From NCBI RefSeq assembly GCF_007993865.1, contig NZ_VIUH01000023.1, positions 1 through 64,000 of the forward strand: a DNA stretch of 64,000 nucleotides, in the 5' to 3' direction. Positions within the stretch are counted from its first letter, which is position 1; every line of letters starts with the position of its first letter. A program made the position numbers and the translations under genes. Source of the stretch: Pseudomonas sp. SJZ079 (GTDB lineage: Bacteria; Pseudomonadota; Gammaproteobacteria; Pseudomonadales; Pseudomonadaceae). The notes under the pieces are model-generated. The model was given only the letters and a program-made list of their open reading frames with translations, ran no database searches and was not told where the DNA came from. Below, piece after piece: positions 26,319 through 34,432 of this stretch.

Positions 26319-27224
26319 ATGATCCAGTCGACTGCCATTGAACCTGTGCGCAGCTGGCAGAAGCCTCTGGCGACCCTGCTGCAACTGACGGCCGTGTTGG
26401 CGGCCGCGGGTCTGCTGCTCGATAGCGGCCAGCACGGCTGGCTGGCGGTGCTGGTGCTGACCAGCGCCGGGCTGGCCGGCCTGTGCTACCACTGGCTGCC
26501 GCCGACCCTGGTGCAACTGCCGCCGGCGCCGTCGCCCACGCCAGAACCGCCGCCGCTGTTGGCGCCGGTCGCGCTTGCGGCGGTGCCCGAGCCGCAGCCT
26601 GACCCGACCTTGCCGCTGCGCGCGCCCCTGGCCCAGTTGCTCGACGGCATTCTGCGCACCGAGGAGGACATGCAATACGCCACCGATCTGGCGCGGGCAG
26701 GGGGCGAGAAGGTGCAACTCAGCGCCGCCAGCATCCAGGCCTGCGAGGCGGCGATCAGCGAACTGGCCGGCTACATGGGCAGCATCGACCAGGTGTTCGA
26801 CGAGCTGTCGCAGCAGTCGATGCGCATCGGCGCCATCGTCAGCAGCATCCAGGACATCGCCAAGCAGACCAACCTGCTGGCGCTCAACGCGGCCATCGAG
26901 GCGGCGCGCGCCGGTGAGCATGGACGCGGTTTCGCCGTGGTGGCCGATGAGGTGCGCCACCTGGCCCAGCGTGCCAACGAGTCCAGCGAGCAGATCCGCC
27001 AGATCGCCGGCGGCCTGCAGAAGTCGGCGCAGGAGGCGCGGGCCGGGGTCGAGCACATCGCCCAATCCGCCAGCACCGGCCTGGATAAGTCCGCCGCAGC
27101 CCTGGCTGCCATGGGCGAGATGCGTGCCGGCGCTGCGGCAAGGCTGGCGATAGTCGAGCGCATCGTGCAGCGCCTGAACGAGCAGCGGGCGCTGACCCAG
27201 GGCATGGTCGAATTGGTCGATTAG
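26319..27224 (+). CDS. Short methyl-accepting chemotaxis protein without ligand-binding domain
   Basis: 301 residues. Two closely spaced hydrophobic helices (about 17-35 and 41-59) are separated by only about five residues (DSGQHG), so there is practically no periplasmic sensor domain. A Pro-rich linker follows (about 60-95) and then a cytoplasmic signalling hairpin whose tip holds IAKQTNLLALNAAIEAARAG and GRGFAVVADEVRHLAQRA. No HAMP is evident. It lies 17 bp after the ABC ATPase and just before the PcaR operators of pcaI. It probably reports aromatic-acid uptake or metabolism to the chemotaxis array, perhaps through the transporter; that role is inference. Confidence 0.8.
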   Translation: MIQSTAIEPVRSWQKPLATLLQLTAVLAAAGLLLDSGQHGWLAVLVLTSAGLAGLCYHWLPPTLVQLPPAPSPTPEPPPLLAPVALAAVPEPQPDPTLPLRAPLAQLLDGILRTEEDMQYATDLARAGGEKVQLSAASIQACEAAISELAGYMGSIDQVFDELSQQSMRIGAIVSSIQDIAKQTNLLALNAAIEAARAGEHGRGFAVVADEVRHLAQRANESSEQIRQIAGGLQKSAQEARAGVEHIAQSASTGLDKSAAALAAMGEMRAGAAARLAIVERIVQRLNEQRALTQGMVELVD

Positions 27225-27229
27225 ACAGT

Positions 27230-27262
27230 GTTCGATAATCGAACGGTTAAGCGATTATCGGA
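27230..27262 (+). promoter_or_regulatory. PcaR operators of the pcaIJFD group
   Basis: GTTCGATAATCGAAC (27230-27244) is a near-perfect palindrome matching the recalled P. putida PcaR site except at the last bases. An inverted copy GCGATTATCGG lies at 27251-27261. The pair starts 5 bp after the chemoreceptor stop and ends 86 bp before the pcaI ATG. Confidence 0.85.
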
Positions 27263-27347
27263 TTGTTTGGAGGCGCCACTCGGCCTACTGTTGACTCACC
27301 CGCCACCTTCAACCGGTGGCATCGTCAACCGAGAGAGAACGACTCCG

Positions 27348-28196
27348 ATGGCCGAAATCATATCCCTTGGCGAAGCTATCCAGCGCTTCGTCAACGACGG
27401 CGACACCGTCGCCCTCGAAGGCTTCACCCACCTGATCCCGACTGCCGCCTCCCACGAGATCATTCGGCAGAACAAGCGCGAGCTGACCCTGGTGCGCATG
27501 ACCCCCGATCTGGTCTACGACCTGCTGATCGGTGCCGGCTGCGCCAAGAAGCTGGTGTTCTCCTGGGGCGGTAATCCCGGCGTCGGCTCGCTGCACCGCC
27601 TGCGCGACGCGGTGGAGAAGGGTTGGCCGCAGCCGCTAGAAATCGAGGAACACAGTCATGCCGACATGGCCAACGCCTATGTCGCCGGCGCCTCGGGCTT
27701 GCCGTTCGCGGTGTTGCGTGCCTACGCCGGTTCCGACCTGCCGAAAGTTAATCCGCTGATCAAGACCGTGACCTGTCCGTTCACTGGCGAAGTGCTGGCG
27801 GCGGTGCCCTCGGTACGCCCGGACGTCACCGTGATCCACGCGCAGAAGGCCGACCGCAAGGGCAACGTGCTGCTGTGGGGCATCCTCGGCGTGCAGAAGG
27901 AAGCGGCCCTGGCGGCCAAACGTTGCATCGTCACCGTGGAAGAGATAGTCGACGACCTGAACGCGCCGATGAACGCCTGCGTGCTGCCGAGCTGGGCGCT
28001 GACCGCGGTCTGCCATGTGCCCGGCGGCGCCCACCCATCCTATGCCCTCGGATACTCCGAGCGGGATAACCGTTTCTACCAGGCCTGGGACCCGATCGCC
28101 CGCGACCGCGAGACTTTCACTGCCTGGATCGATACCTATATCCGTGGCACCGAGGATTTCGCCGCGTTCCAGAAGAAAATCGCGGAGGGCAAATAA
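27348..28196 (+). CDS. pcaI: 3-oxoadipate CoA-transferase subunit A
   Basis: Alpha subunit of the succinyl-CoA:3-oxoadipate CoA-transferase. 282 residues, CoA-transferase family I A-chain, with GDTVALEGFTHLIPTAASHE near the N-terminus and the central WGGNPGVGSLHR loop. The ATG at 27348 (MAEIISLGEA) follows a GAGAGAG site; an upstream GTG at 27228 would run through the PcaR operators and is rejected. Overlaps pcaJ by one base. Confidence 0.94.
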   Translation: MAEIISLGEAIQRFVNDGDTVALEGFTHLIPTAASHEIIRQNKRELTLVRMTPDLVYDLLIGAGCAKKLVFSWGGNPGVGSLHRLRDAVEKGWPQPLEIEEHSHADMANAYVAGASGLPFAVLRAYAGSDLPKVNPLIKTVTCPFTGEVLAAVPSVRPDVTVIHAQKADRKGNVLLWGILGVQKEAALAAKRCIVTVEEIVDDLNAPMNACVLPSWALTAVCHVPGGAHPSYALGYSERDNRFYQAWDPIARDRETFTAWIDTYIRGTEDFAAFQKKIAEGK

Positions 28197-28978
28197 TGAG
28201 CGCCTACAGCACCAATGAAATGATGACCGTGGCCGCCGCGCGCCGCCTGAACAACGGCGCGGTGTGCTTCGTCGGCATCGGCCTGCCGTCCAAGGCCGCC
28301 AATCTCGCGCGCCTGACCTCCTCGCCGGACGTGGTATTGATCTACGAATCCGGCCCGATCGGCGCCAAGCCGACCGTTCTGCCGCTGTCCATCGGCGACG
28401 GTGAGCTGGCGGAAACCGCCGACACCGTGGTGCCGACCGGCGAGATCTTCCGCTACTGGCTGCAGGGCGGGCGCATCGACGTCGGCTTCCTCGGCGCGGC
28501 TCAGGTCGACAAGTACGGCAACATCAACACCACGGTGATCGGTGACTATCACTCGCCGAAAGTACGTCTGCCGGGTGCCGGTGGCGCGCCGGAGATTGCC
28601 GGCAGTGCCAAGCAGGTGCTGATCATCCTCAAGCAGTCGCACCGCACCTTCGTCGACAAGCTGGCCTTCATCACCTCGGTCGGCCATGGCGAGGGCGGCG
28701 ATCACCGCAAGCAACTGGGTCTGCCCGGCGCCGGCCCGGTGGGGATCATCACCGACCTGTGCATCATGGAACCGGAGGAGGGTACCCACGAGTTCATCGT
28801 CACCTCACTGCACCCGGGCGTGAGCCGCGAGCAGGTGGTCGCGGCTACCGGCTGGGCCATCCGCTTCGCCGACGATGTCGCCGAGACCGCCGCGCCGACC
28901 GAGCTCGAACTCGAAGCCCTGCGCGCCCTGGAAGCCCGCACCGCGGCCGCCCATGGCCAGGCCGGAGGTGAGGAATGA
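28196..28978 (+). CDS. pcaJ: 3-oxoadipate CoA-transferase subunit B
   Basis: Beta subunit, 260 residues. The catalytic Glu that forms the glutamyl-CoA thioester is E51 in IYESGPIGAKP, and the family segment DVGFLGAAQVDKYGNINTT is present. Starts on the last base of pcaI and overlaps pcaF by 4 nt, so pcaIJF are translationally coupled. Confidence 0.95.
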   Translation: MSAYSTNEMMTVAAARRLNNGAVCFVGIGLPSKAANLARLTSSPDVVLIYESGPIGAKPTVLPLSIGDGELAETADTVVPTGEIFRYWLQGGRIDVGFLGAAQVDKYGNINTTVIGDYHSPKVRLPGAGGAPEIAGSAKQVLIILKQSHRTFVDKLAFITSVGHGEGGDHRKQLGLPGAGPVGIITDLCIMEPEEGTHEFIVTSLHPGVSREQVVAATGWAIRFADDVAETAAPTELELEALRALEARTAAAHGQAGGEE

Positions 28979-30180
28979 GTCGCGAAGTCTTTATCTGCGA
29001 TGCCGTGCGCACGCCCATCGGCCGCTTCGGCGGTGGCCTGGCAAGCGTGCGCGCCGACGACCTGGCGGCGGTGCCGCTCAAGGCGCTGATCGCGCGCAAC
29101 CCGCAGCTCGACCTGAGCCAGGTCGATGAAGTGTTCATGGGTTGCGCCAACCAGGCCGGCGAAGACAATCGCAACGTCGCGCGTATGGCCTCACTGCTGG
29201 CCGGCCTGCCGGACACTGTGCCAGGGGTGACTCTCAACCGACTCTGCGCCTCGGGCATGGATGCGATTGGCACCGCTTTTCGCGCCATCGCCAGCGGCGA
29301 AATGGAGCTGGCCATCGCTGGTGGCGTCGAGTCCATGTCGCGCGCGCCCTATGTCATGGGCAAGGCCGACAGCGCCTACGGCCGCAACCAGAAGATCGAA
29401 GACACCACCATCGGCTGGCGCTTCATCAATCCGTTGATGAAGGCCCAGTACGGCGTGGATGCCATGCCGCAGACCGCCGACAACGTCGCCGACGACTACC
29501 AGATCAGCCGCGCCGATCAGGACGCTTTCGCTGTACGCAGCCAGCAGCGTGCAGCCGCCGCCCAGCAGGCCGGCTTCTTCGCCGAGGAAATCGTGCCGGT
29601 CACCATCAAGGGCCGCAAGGGCGACACAGTGGTCGAGGAGGACGAGCATCCGCGTCCGGAAACCAGCCTGGAAACCCTGGGCAAACTCAAGCCGGTCAAC
29701 GGTAACGGCAAGACGGTCACCGCCGGCAACGCCTCGGGAGTCAACGACGGCGCCGCCGCGCTGATCCTGGCCAGTGCCGAAGCGGTGAAAAAACACGGCC
29801 TGACCCCGCGTGCCCGCGTGCTGGGCATGGCCAGCGCCGGCGTGGCTCCACGGATCATGGGCTACGGCCCGGTGCCGGCGGTGCGCAAGCTGTGCGAACG
29901 CCTGGACCTGCAGGTCAGCGATTTCGATGTGATCGAACTCAACGAAGCCTTCGCCAGCCAAGGCCTGGCGGTGCTGCGCGACCTCGGCCTGGCCGACGAC
30001 GCGGCCCAGGTCAACCCGAATGGAGGCGCCATCGCCCTCGGCCATCCGCTGGGCATGAGCGGCGCGCGTCTGGTGCTGACCGCGCTGCATCAGCTGGAAA
30101 AATCCGGCGGCAAGCGTGGCCTGGCGACCATGTGCGTCGGCGTCGGCCAGGGCCTGGCGCTGGCCATCGAGCGAGTTTAA
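28975..30180 (+). CDS. pcaF: Beta-ketoadipyl-CoA thiolase
   Basis: Splits beta-ketoadipyl-CoA into succinyl-CoA and acetyl-CoA, the last pathway step. 401 residues, the usual length. The nucleophile is C91 (NRLCASG), the conserved His is about residue 357 (GHPLGMSGAR) and the second Cys about 387 (MCVGVGQG). Position in a pcaIJ operon separates it from ordinary acetyl-CoA acetyltransferases. Confidence 0.94.
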   Translation: MSREVFICDAVRTPIGRFGGGLASVRADDLAAVPLKALIARNPQLDLSQVDEVFMGCANQAGEDNRNVARMASLLAGLPDTVPGVTLNRLCASGMDAIGTAFRAIASGEMELAIAGGVESMSRAPYVMGKADSAYGRNQKIEDTTIGWRFINPLMKAQYGVDAMPQTADNVADDYQISRADQDAFAVRSQQRAAAAQQAGFFAEEIVPVTIKGRKGDTVVEEDEHPRPETSLETLGKLKPVNGNGKTVTAGNASGVNDGAAALILASAEAVKKHGLTPRARVLGMASAGVAPRIMGYGPVPAVRKLCERLDLQVSDFDVIELNEAFASQGLAVLRDLGLADDAAQVNPNGGAIALGHPLGMSGARLVLTALHQLEKSGGKRGLATMCVGVGQGLALAIERV

Positions 30181-30343
30181 GTAGCGGAGGAGGGGACAGC
30201 ATGGTGCTGTTTGGTACCGTCTCGTCTACTCCAATAAAGCCTACGCTTTACACACTCAACACCTGTTGTGCCGGTCGAGCCAAAGGCAAATTCCGACCCG
30301 AACCGGCACGTTTATATGAACCGTTGAACATAGGAGTCTCTTC

Positions 30344-31132
30344 GTGCCCTTCGTACAGCTCGCCGACGGCCCACTGCATTACCAACTCGACGGCCCAGCC
30401 GCTGCACCGGTGCTGGTACTGTCCAATTCCCTGGGCACCGATCTGCATATGTGGGATGCGCAGATACCCGCATTCACCGAGCAGTTCCGCGTGCTGCGTT
30501 ACGACACCCGCGGCCATGGCCAGTCGCTGATCAGCGAAGGCTTTTACAGCATCGAGCAGAATGCCCGCGACGTGCTGACGCTGCTCGATGCCCTGGATAT
30601 TGCCAAGGTGCATTTCTGCGGCCTGTCCATGGGCGGCCTGATCGGTCAGTGGCTGGCGATAAACGCCGGTGAGCGCCTGGACAAGTTGGTGCTGTGCAAT
30701 ACCGCGGCGAAGATTGCCAGCCCCGAGGTGTGGAATCCACGTATCGACAGCGTGCTGCGTGACGGTCAGGTCGCCATGTTGGCGCTGCGCGACGCCTCTA
30801 TCGTGCGCTGGTTCACCGCCGAATTCGCCGCTAATCAGCCGGCTAAGGTCGAGGCTGTGGTGGCCATGCTCGCGCAGACCTCGTCGCGAGGCTACGCGGC
30901 CAACTGTGCGGCGGTGCGCGATGCCGACTTCCGCGAACAACTTGGTGCGATCCAGGCGCCGACCCTGATCGTCTGCGGTAGCGCCGATCCGGTTACCACT
31001 CCAGCCGATGGCCAGTTCATGGCCGCGCGCATCGGCAATTCGAAACTGATCGAATTGCATGCGGCGCACCTGTCCAACGTCGAAGCCGGCGAACTGTTCA
31101 GCCGCGCGGTGCTGGAGTATCTAAACGCCTGA
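30344..31132 (+). CDS. pcaD: 3-oxoadipate enol-lactonase
   Basis: Hydrolyses beta-ketoadipate enol-lactone from CatC to beta-ketoadipate. Alpha/beta hydrolase of 262 residues: nucleophile S95 (GLSMGG), acid Asp in CGSADPVTTP, catalytic H242 (AAHLSN). Start is GTG, supported by TAGGAG 8 nt upstream and by the typical opening MPFVQLADGPLHYQLDG. It stands 163 bp after pcaF. I see no PcaR box in that gap, so it may be read through from pcaF or have its own promoter. Confidence 0.93.
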   Translation: MPFVQLADGPLHYQLDGPAAAPVLVLSNSLGTDLHMWDAQIPAFTEQFRVLRYDTRGHGQSLISEGFYSIEQNARDVLTLLDALDIAKVHFCGLSMGGLIGQWLAINAGERLDKLVLCNTAAKIASPEVWNPRIDSVLRDGQVAMLALRDASIVRWFTAEFAANQPAKVEAVVAMLAQTSSRGYAANCAAVRDADFREQLGAIQAPTLIVCGSADPVTTPADGQFMAARIGNSKLIELHAAHLSNVEAGELFSRAVLEYLNA

Positions 31133-31184
31133 AGCTGTCGCAGCGGCGCTGCTTATTTTTCGCGCTCCAGCGTCTAGATCCACC

Positions 31185-31366
31185 AGTGTATGGCGGAGCA
31201 CTGTGGCCGGTTTTGCAGCCAGCCTGGTAGGCATTGGCCTTGCGCGATTCGCGTATACACCGCTATTACCCGCGATCATTGGAGTTCAATGGTTTGACGC
31301 ATCCAATTCGGCTTATCTGGGAGCTGCGAACCTTGCCGGATACTTCATCGGGCTGTTGTTAAGAAT
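31185..31366 (+). pseudogene. N-terminal remnant of a YbfB/YjiJ-family MFS transporter
   Basis: The frame reads SVWRSTVAGFAASLVGIGLA, then RFAYTPLLPAIIGVQWF and SAYLGAANLAGYFIGLLL, the characteristic first two helices of the YbfB/YjiJ MFS family (normally about 390 residues). It breaks off near 31366, after which the frame reads unrelated sequence and stops at 31385. No good start codon is visible; a GTG at 31203 is inside the first helix. It marks the left border of the decayed stretch after pcaD. Confidence 0.75.
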
Positions 31367-31424
31367 TGATTCCAGCAACGCCTAGTGCGCCTGAGCAGTA
31401 TCCTTGGGTCATACGATCCAGCGG

Positions 31425-32477
31425 TTAGTTCTGCGCAGCCATCTCCCTTACCAGCGTTGCGACCAGATCGGCTGCCGGCATTTCGCGCGCCAGGGGCGCT
31501 CCCTGGCCAGCCCATTGCACGGCAAAGTCGTCGCAGCCTTTGGCAATGGCTGCGGCGTGCAGCGCCTTGGCGGCGTCGTAGGTTACTGGGTAGTCGGGCA
31601 ACGCCGGTGCCGCTGGGCTCGCGACATCGGTGAACAGGCGATTGACCAGACCGCGCGCGGGCCTGCCGGAAATGGCTGCCGAGATGGCCGTGCGCTCGCC
31701 CCGGGGACTCTGCATGGCCGCACGGTACGAGGCATTGGCGGCGGACTCGGGGCTCAGGATGAAGGCCGTTCCCAACTGCGCGCCCGCAGCCCCCAGCTGC
31801 ATTGCAGCACGGATACTCACGCCATCCATGATCCCGCCCGCCGCGATGATCGGCAGGGTCGAATGACGCGCCAGCGTACGCACCAGGGCGAAGGTACCGA
31901 TCAGCGCATCCTGCTCGGGCTCGAATGCGCCGCGGTGGCCGCCGGCTTCCGCGCCTTGGGCGACGATGGCGTCGAGTCCGGCAGTAGCGATCAGGCGTGC
32001 CTCATCCAGCGAAGTCGCGGTCGCGAGCAGACGAATTCCCCTGGCCTTGAGCTGATCGATCCAATCTTGTTTGGGCAGGCCAAAGTGGAAGCTGACTACG
32101 GCCGGACGGGTATCCAGCAAGACCTGAAGCGTTTCAGGATCATCCACGAAGCTTCGATAGATCTCACGCAGGCTGGCCGGCGGCTCGGCATCGAACTCGG
32201 CGAACAACGGGCGCAGGTGTTCAAGCCAACGTTGATCGCGCAGCGGATCGAGGCGTGCGGGCTGGTGGCAGAAGACATTGACGTTGAATGCCCGGTCTGT
32301 GAGCTCGCGCGTCTGCTTGATCATCGCCTCCGCCTGGGCCGGTGAACTGGCACCGATACCTATCGAGCCGAGCGCCCCGGCATTCGACACTGCCGCAGCC
32401 ATGCGTGGCGTGGAAACACCGACCATTGGCGCTTGAATGATCGGGAAATCGATTCCGAGTAGTTGCGTGATTTGCAT
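31425..32477 (-). CDS. Nitronate monooxygenase / NPD-type FMN oxidoreductase
   Basis: FMN-dependent TIM-barrel enzyme of 350 residues, family of nitronate monooxygenase and related quinone reductases. Visible are the opening IDFPIIQAPMVGVSTP, the active-site segment VAQGAEAGGHRG with the catalytic His, and IIAAGGIMDG plus AAGAQLGTAFI for FMN phosphate binding. Likely oxidises propionate-3-nitronate or similar; exact substrate is open. It faces the MFS remnant tail to tail. Confidence 0.87.
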   Translation of the reverse strand: MQITQLLGIDFPIIQAPMVGVSTPRMAAAVSNAGALGSIGIGASSPAQAEAMIKQTRELTDRAFNVNVFCHQPARLDPLRDQRWLEHLRPLFAEFDAEPPASLREIYRSFVDDPETLQVLLDTRPAVVSFHFGLPKQDWIDQLKARGIRLLATATSLDEARLIATAGLDAIVAQGAEAGGHRGAFEPEQDALIGTFALVRTLARHSTLPIIAAGGIMDGVSIRAAMQLGAAGAQLGTAFILSPESAANASYRAAMQSPRGERTAISAAISGRPARGLVNRLFTDVASPAAPALPDYPVTYDAAKALHAAAIAKGCDDFAVQWAGQGAPLAREMPAADLVATLVREMAAQN

Positions 32478-32659
32478 GTTCGGCGGGCCTCTTGCTGGGC
32501 GGTTGTGTTTAATTGACGCAAGTTATCTTCAGCGGTCGTAGCGTCAGCATGGCGGAAACTGCTGCGGCGTCAGTACCCCCGATACAGCACCGGCTCGTTG
32601 CTGCTGGGCCGTATCGACAGTGCCCAGTATAGGGCGCAGATTTTTACCGGCAGAGGCAA

Positions 32660-32681
32660 GAAAAGGGAGGCCATGCCTCCC
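32660..32681 (-). terminator. Terminator after the SDR gene
   Basis: GGGAGGC (32665-32671), a CAT loop and GCCTCCC (32675-32681) give a 7-bp stem, flanked on the left by AAGAAAA, a short U-rich tract on the minus strand. It lies 18 bp past the SDR stop. Confidence 0.75.
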
Positions 32682-32698
32682 TCGTTCTGCTCAGTCGA

Positions 32699-33430
32699 TT
32701 ACCACTTGCCAGTGCTCATGCCGCCGTCCACTGCCAGGACGACACCGGTGGTGAAGTCGGCCTTGGCCAGGTACAGCACCGCCTCGGCAATTTCTTCGAC
32801 GGTGCCGACACGGCCGGAGGGCGCCAGGTTATTCAGGAAGTCGCGCGAACTCGGATCGTGCATGGGGGTATCGATGATGCCAGGCGCGACCGTATTCACC
32901 TGGATATTGTGCGGCGACAGTTCGAGGGCCAGCGCACGGGTCATCTGGTTGACCCCACCTTTGATCAGCACCGGCAGCGCCGCAGGGACGGCGATATTAG
33001 GTTGCAGGGCCACGGCCGCGGAGATGTTCACGATATGCCCGGCACCGCGCTGGATCATATGCGCGGCAGCTACCTGGGAGCTGTAGACCACGCCCTTGAG
33101 GTTGGTATCCAACAGGCTTTCCAGATCTTCCGGGGTGTAGTCGATGAAGGGTTTGGGCAGGAAGAAACCGGCGTTGTTGACCAGCACTTCGACGCTGCCG
33201 AACTTCTCGATCGCCGCGGCGAAGATATCGCGAGCGGTCGACGCATCGGCAACGTCACCGGCAACGCCAATGAAATTGTCGGGATTGCCAAGGCTGTTGG
33301 CGGCTGCGTTCAGCCCCTCGATAGAGCGTGCGCTGCCGACGACGTTGTAGCCGTTGTCGAGGAAGGCCTTGGCCAGGCCCAGGCCGATTCCGCTGGATGC
33401 GCCGGTGATTACTGCGGTTTTCTTGCTCAT
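32699..33430 (-). CDS. SDR-family protein with substituted catalytic tyrosine
   Basis: Classical-length SDR of 243 residues with cofactor motif TGASSGIG (residues 9-16), NNAG (85-88) and conserved Ser (VNIS, residue 137). In the active-site stretch VPAALPVLIKGGV the Lys is K157, but the position four before it, normally Tyr, is P153. The rest of the fold looks intact. It may therefore be catalytically dead or use another mechanism; similar non-Tyr SDRs occur. Upstream lies one copy of a duplicated 72-bp regulatory region. Confidence 0.8.
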   Translation of the reverse strand: MSKKTAVITGASSGIGLGLAKAFLDNGYNVVGSARSIEGLNAAANSLGNPDNFIGVAGDVADASTARDIFAAAIEKFGSVEVLVNNAGFFLPKPFIDYTPEDLESLLDTNLKGVVYSSQVAAAHMIQRGAGHIVNISAAVALQPNIAVPAALPVLIKGGVNQMTRALALELSPHNIQVNTVAPGIIDTPMHDPSSRDFLNNLAPSGRVGTVEEIAEAVLYLAKADFTTGVVLAVDGGMSTGKW

Positions 33431-33506
33431 GCTCTATTCCTCATAAGGGTCATCAGCTGATTGCTAGGAGCCGCTAGGTTTTGCAGGTGAGCTGCTAGTG
33501 AGCTGG

Positions 33507-33578
33507 ACTATATTTATGATCCTGGTGCGGATAAATCATGTTCCTTTAACTTCAGTTGATACCTCGTGTAACTAATTG
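33507..33578. repeat. Duplicated regulatory region, copy 1
   Basis: 72 bp that align without gaps to 36335-36406. Shared blocks are ACTATATTT at the left, GGATAAAT in the middle and ACTTCAGTTGATACCT followed by GTGTAA-TAAT at the right; the last 30 bases match at about 27 positions. Copy 2 is the divergent promoter of a LysR gene. Copy 1 is upstream of the SDR gene, but the LysR gene expected to its right is absent. Confidence 0.75.
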
Positions 33579-33881
33579 AGCGGCTATCCACGCCCATAGG
33601 GCAGGTCTGTTCTGCAACCAGTGGTTAAAGGGGCGGTACAGGCGATCTTGCGCGGGTGGCAGAGGCAGGCCGCCGCCGGTCACAGTCCACAAGCCCGTCT
33701 CACGCGGCGGTAGCCGGCGGCATCCCCAGTCGAATGGGGATGCCACTGGATCTGCGAGAGGGTTCAGTTGCTACGATTTCCGACGGCTGCATGCGTGCGC
33801 GGTAGATCGGTCTCGTCCGGAGACCGCCACGGAATGACTGGTCGCGCCCTCAACCCGCGCGAGCTTGCCGGGCGGCGCTTG
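33579..33881. other. Region without a supportable gene
   Basis: About 300 bp. A 64-codon open frame on the minus strand (33552-33746) ends in a hydrophobic, Trp-rich stretch but I recognise no family and its right end is not preceded by a ribosome site. It may be the tail of a lost gene. Confidence 0.4.
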
Positions 33882-34155
33882 TCAGCTGTAGGCGGTTCTA
33901 TAGGCAAAGATCCCGGGTAATCCGCCGGTCATGATGAACAGCAGATTGCTGCCGGCGGGGTGATCGCCACGGGCAATGGACTCCAGCAAACCCGCGAATG
34001 CCTTGCCACCATAGACCGGGTCGGTCAGCAGTCCTTCCTGGGAGGCCAGGGTTCTGGTTGCCGCCAGCATGCTGGCGGTCGGTGCGCCCTAGGCGTTTCC
34101 TCGCTGAGAATCATCGATTTGCAGCGCCTCGGCGGCCAGCTCAGTGCTGCTTAAG
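33882..34155 (-). pseudogene. C-terminal remnant of an ACC deaminase/D-cysteine desulfhydrase family gene
   Basis: The minus strand encodes LAAEALQIDDSQRGNA, then a TAG stop, then GAPTASMLAATRTLASQEGL, LTDPVYGGKAFAGLLESI and LLFIMTGGLPGIFAY. This is the conserved C-terminus of the PLP-dependent ACC deaminase/D-cysteine desulfhydrase family, where the interrupted position is normally Tyr in G-x-AYG-x-PT. The N-terminal two thirds, with the PLP Lys, are missing. Confidence 0.8.
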
Positions 34156-34200
34156 CTACCCGGCCGGTCTGGGACTGGCCGAGTCTGGTTCAGGTAGAGG

Positions 34201-34407
34201 TCACTCCTGGTCTGTCTTGCGATATTCGGTCGTGGTCATACCTGCATAGCCCCAGTTATCGGTGTCTACTTCTTCGATGACGATATGCGTGAGTTTGGGG
34301 TCTTTGCCCAGCACTCGTTGCAGGGTGGCGGTGATCTCGGAAATGACCCGGGCTTTTTGCTCCCGGGTAACTCCGTCACGGGTGATGCGAACGCTTACAA
34401 AGGGCAT
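34201..34407 (-). CDS. 4-oxalocrotonate tautomerase-family protein
   Basis: 68 residues with the catalytic N-terminal Pro directly after Met (MPFVSVRITRDGVTREQKAR), a GVTREQK helix and the family hairpin. Likely an enol-keto tautomerase or a dehalogenase-like relative. GGAGG stands 7 nt before the ATG; the longer open frame to 34458 overlaps the MDR gene and is not used. First of three co-oriented genes reading back from the LysR promoter, last in transcription order. Confidence 0.82.
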   Translation of the reverse strand: MPFVSVRITRDGVTREQKARVISEITATLQRVLGKDPKLTHIVIEEVDTDNWGYAGMTTTEYRKTDQE

Positions 34408-34432
34408 GGTGAACCTCCATTGAGAGGGTGGT

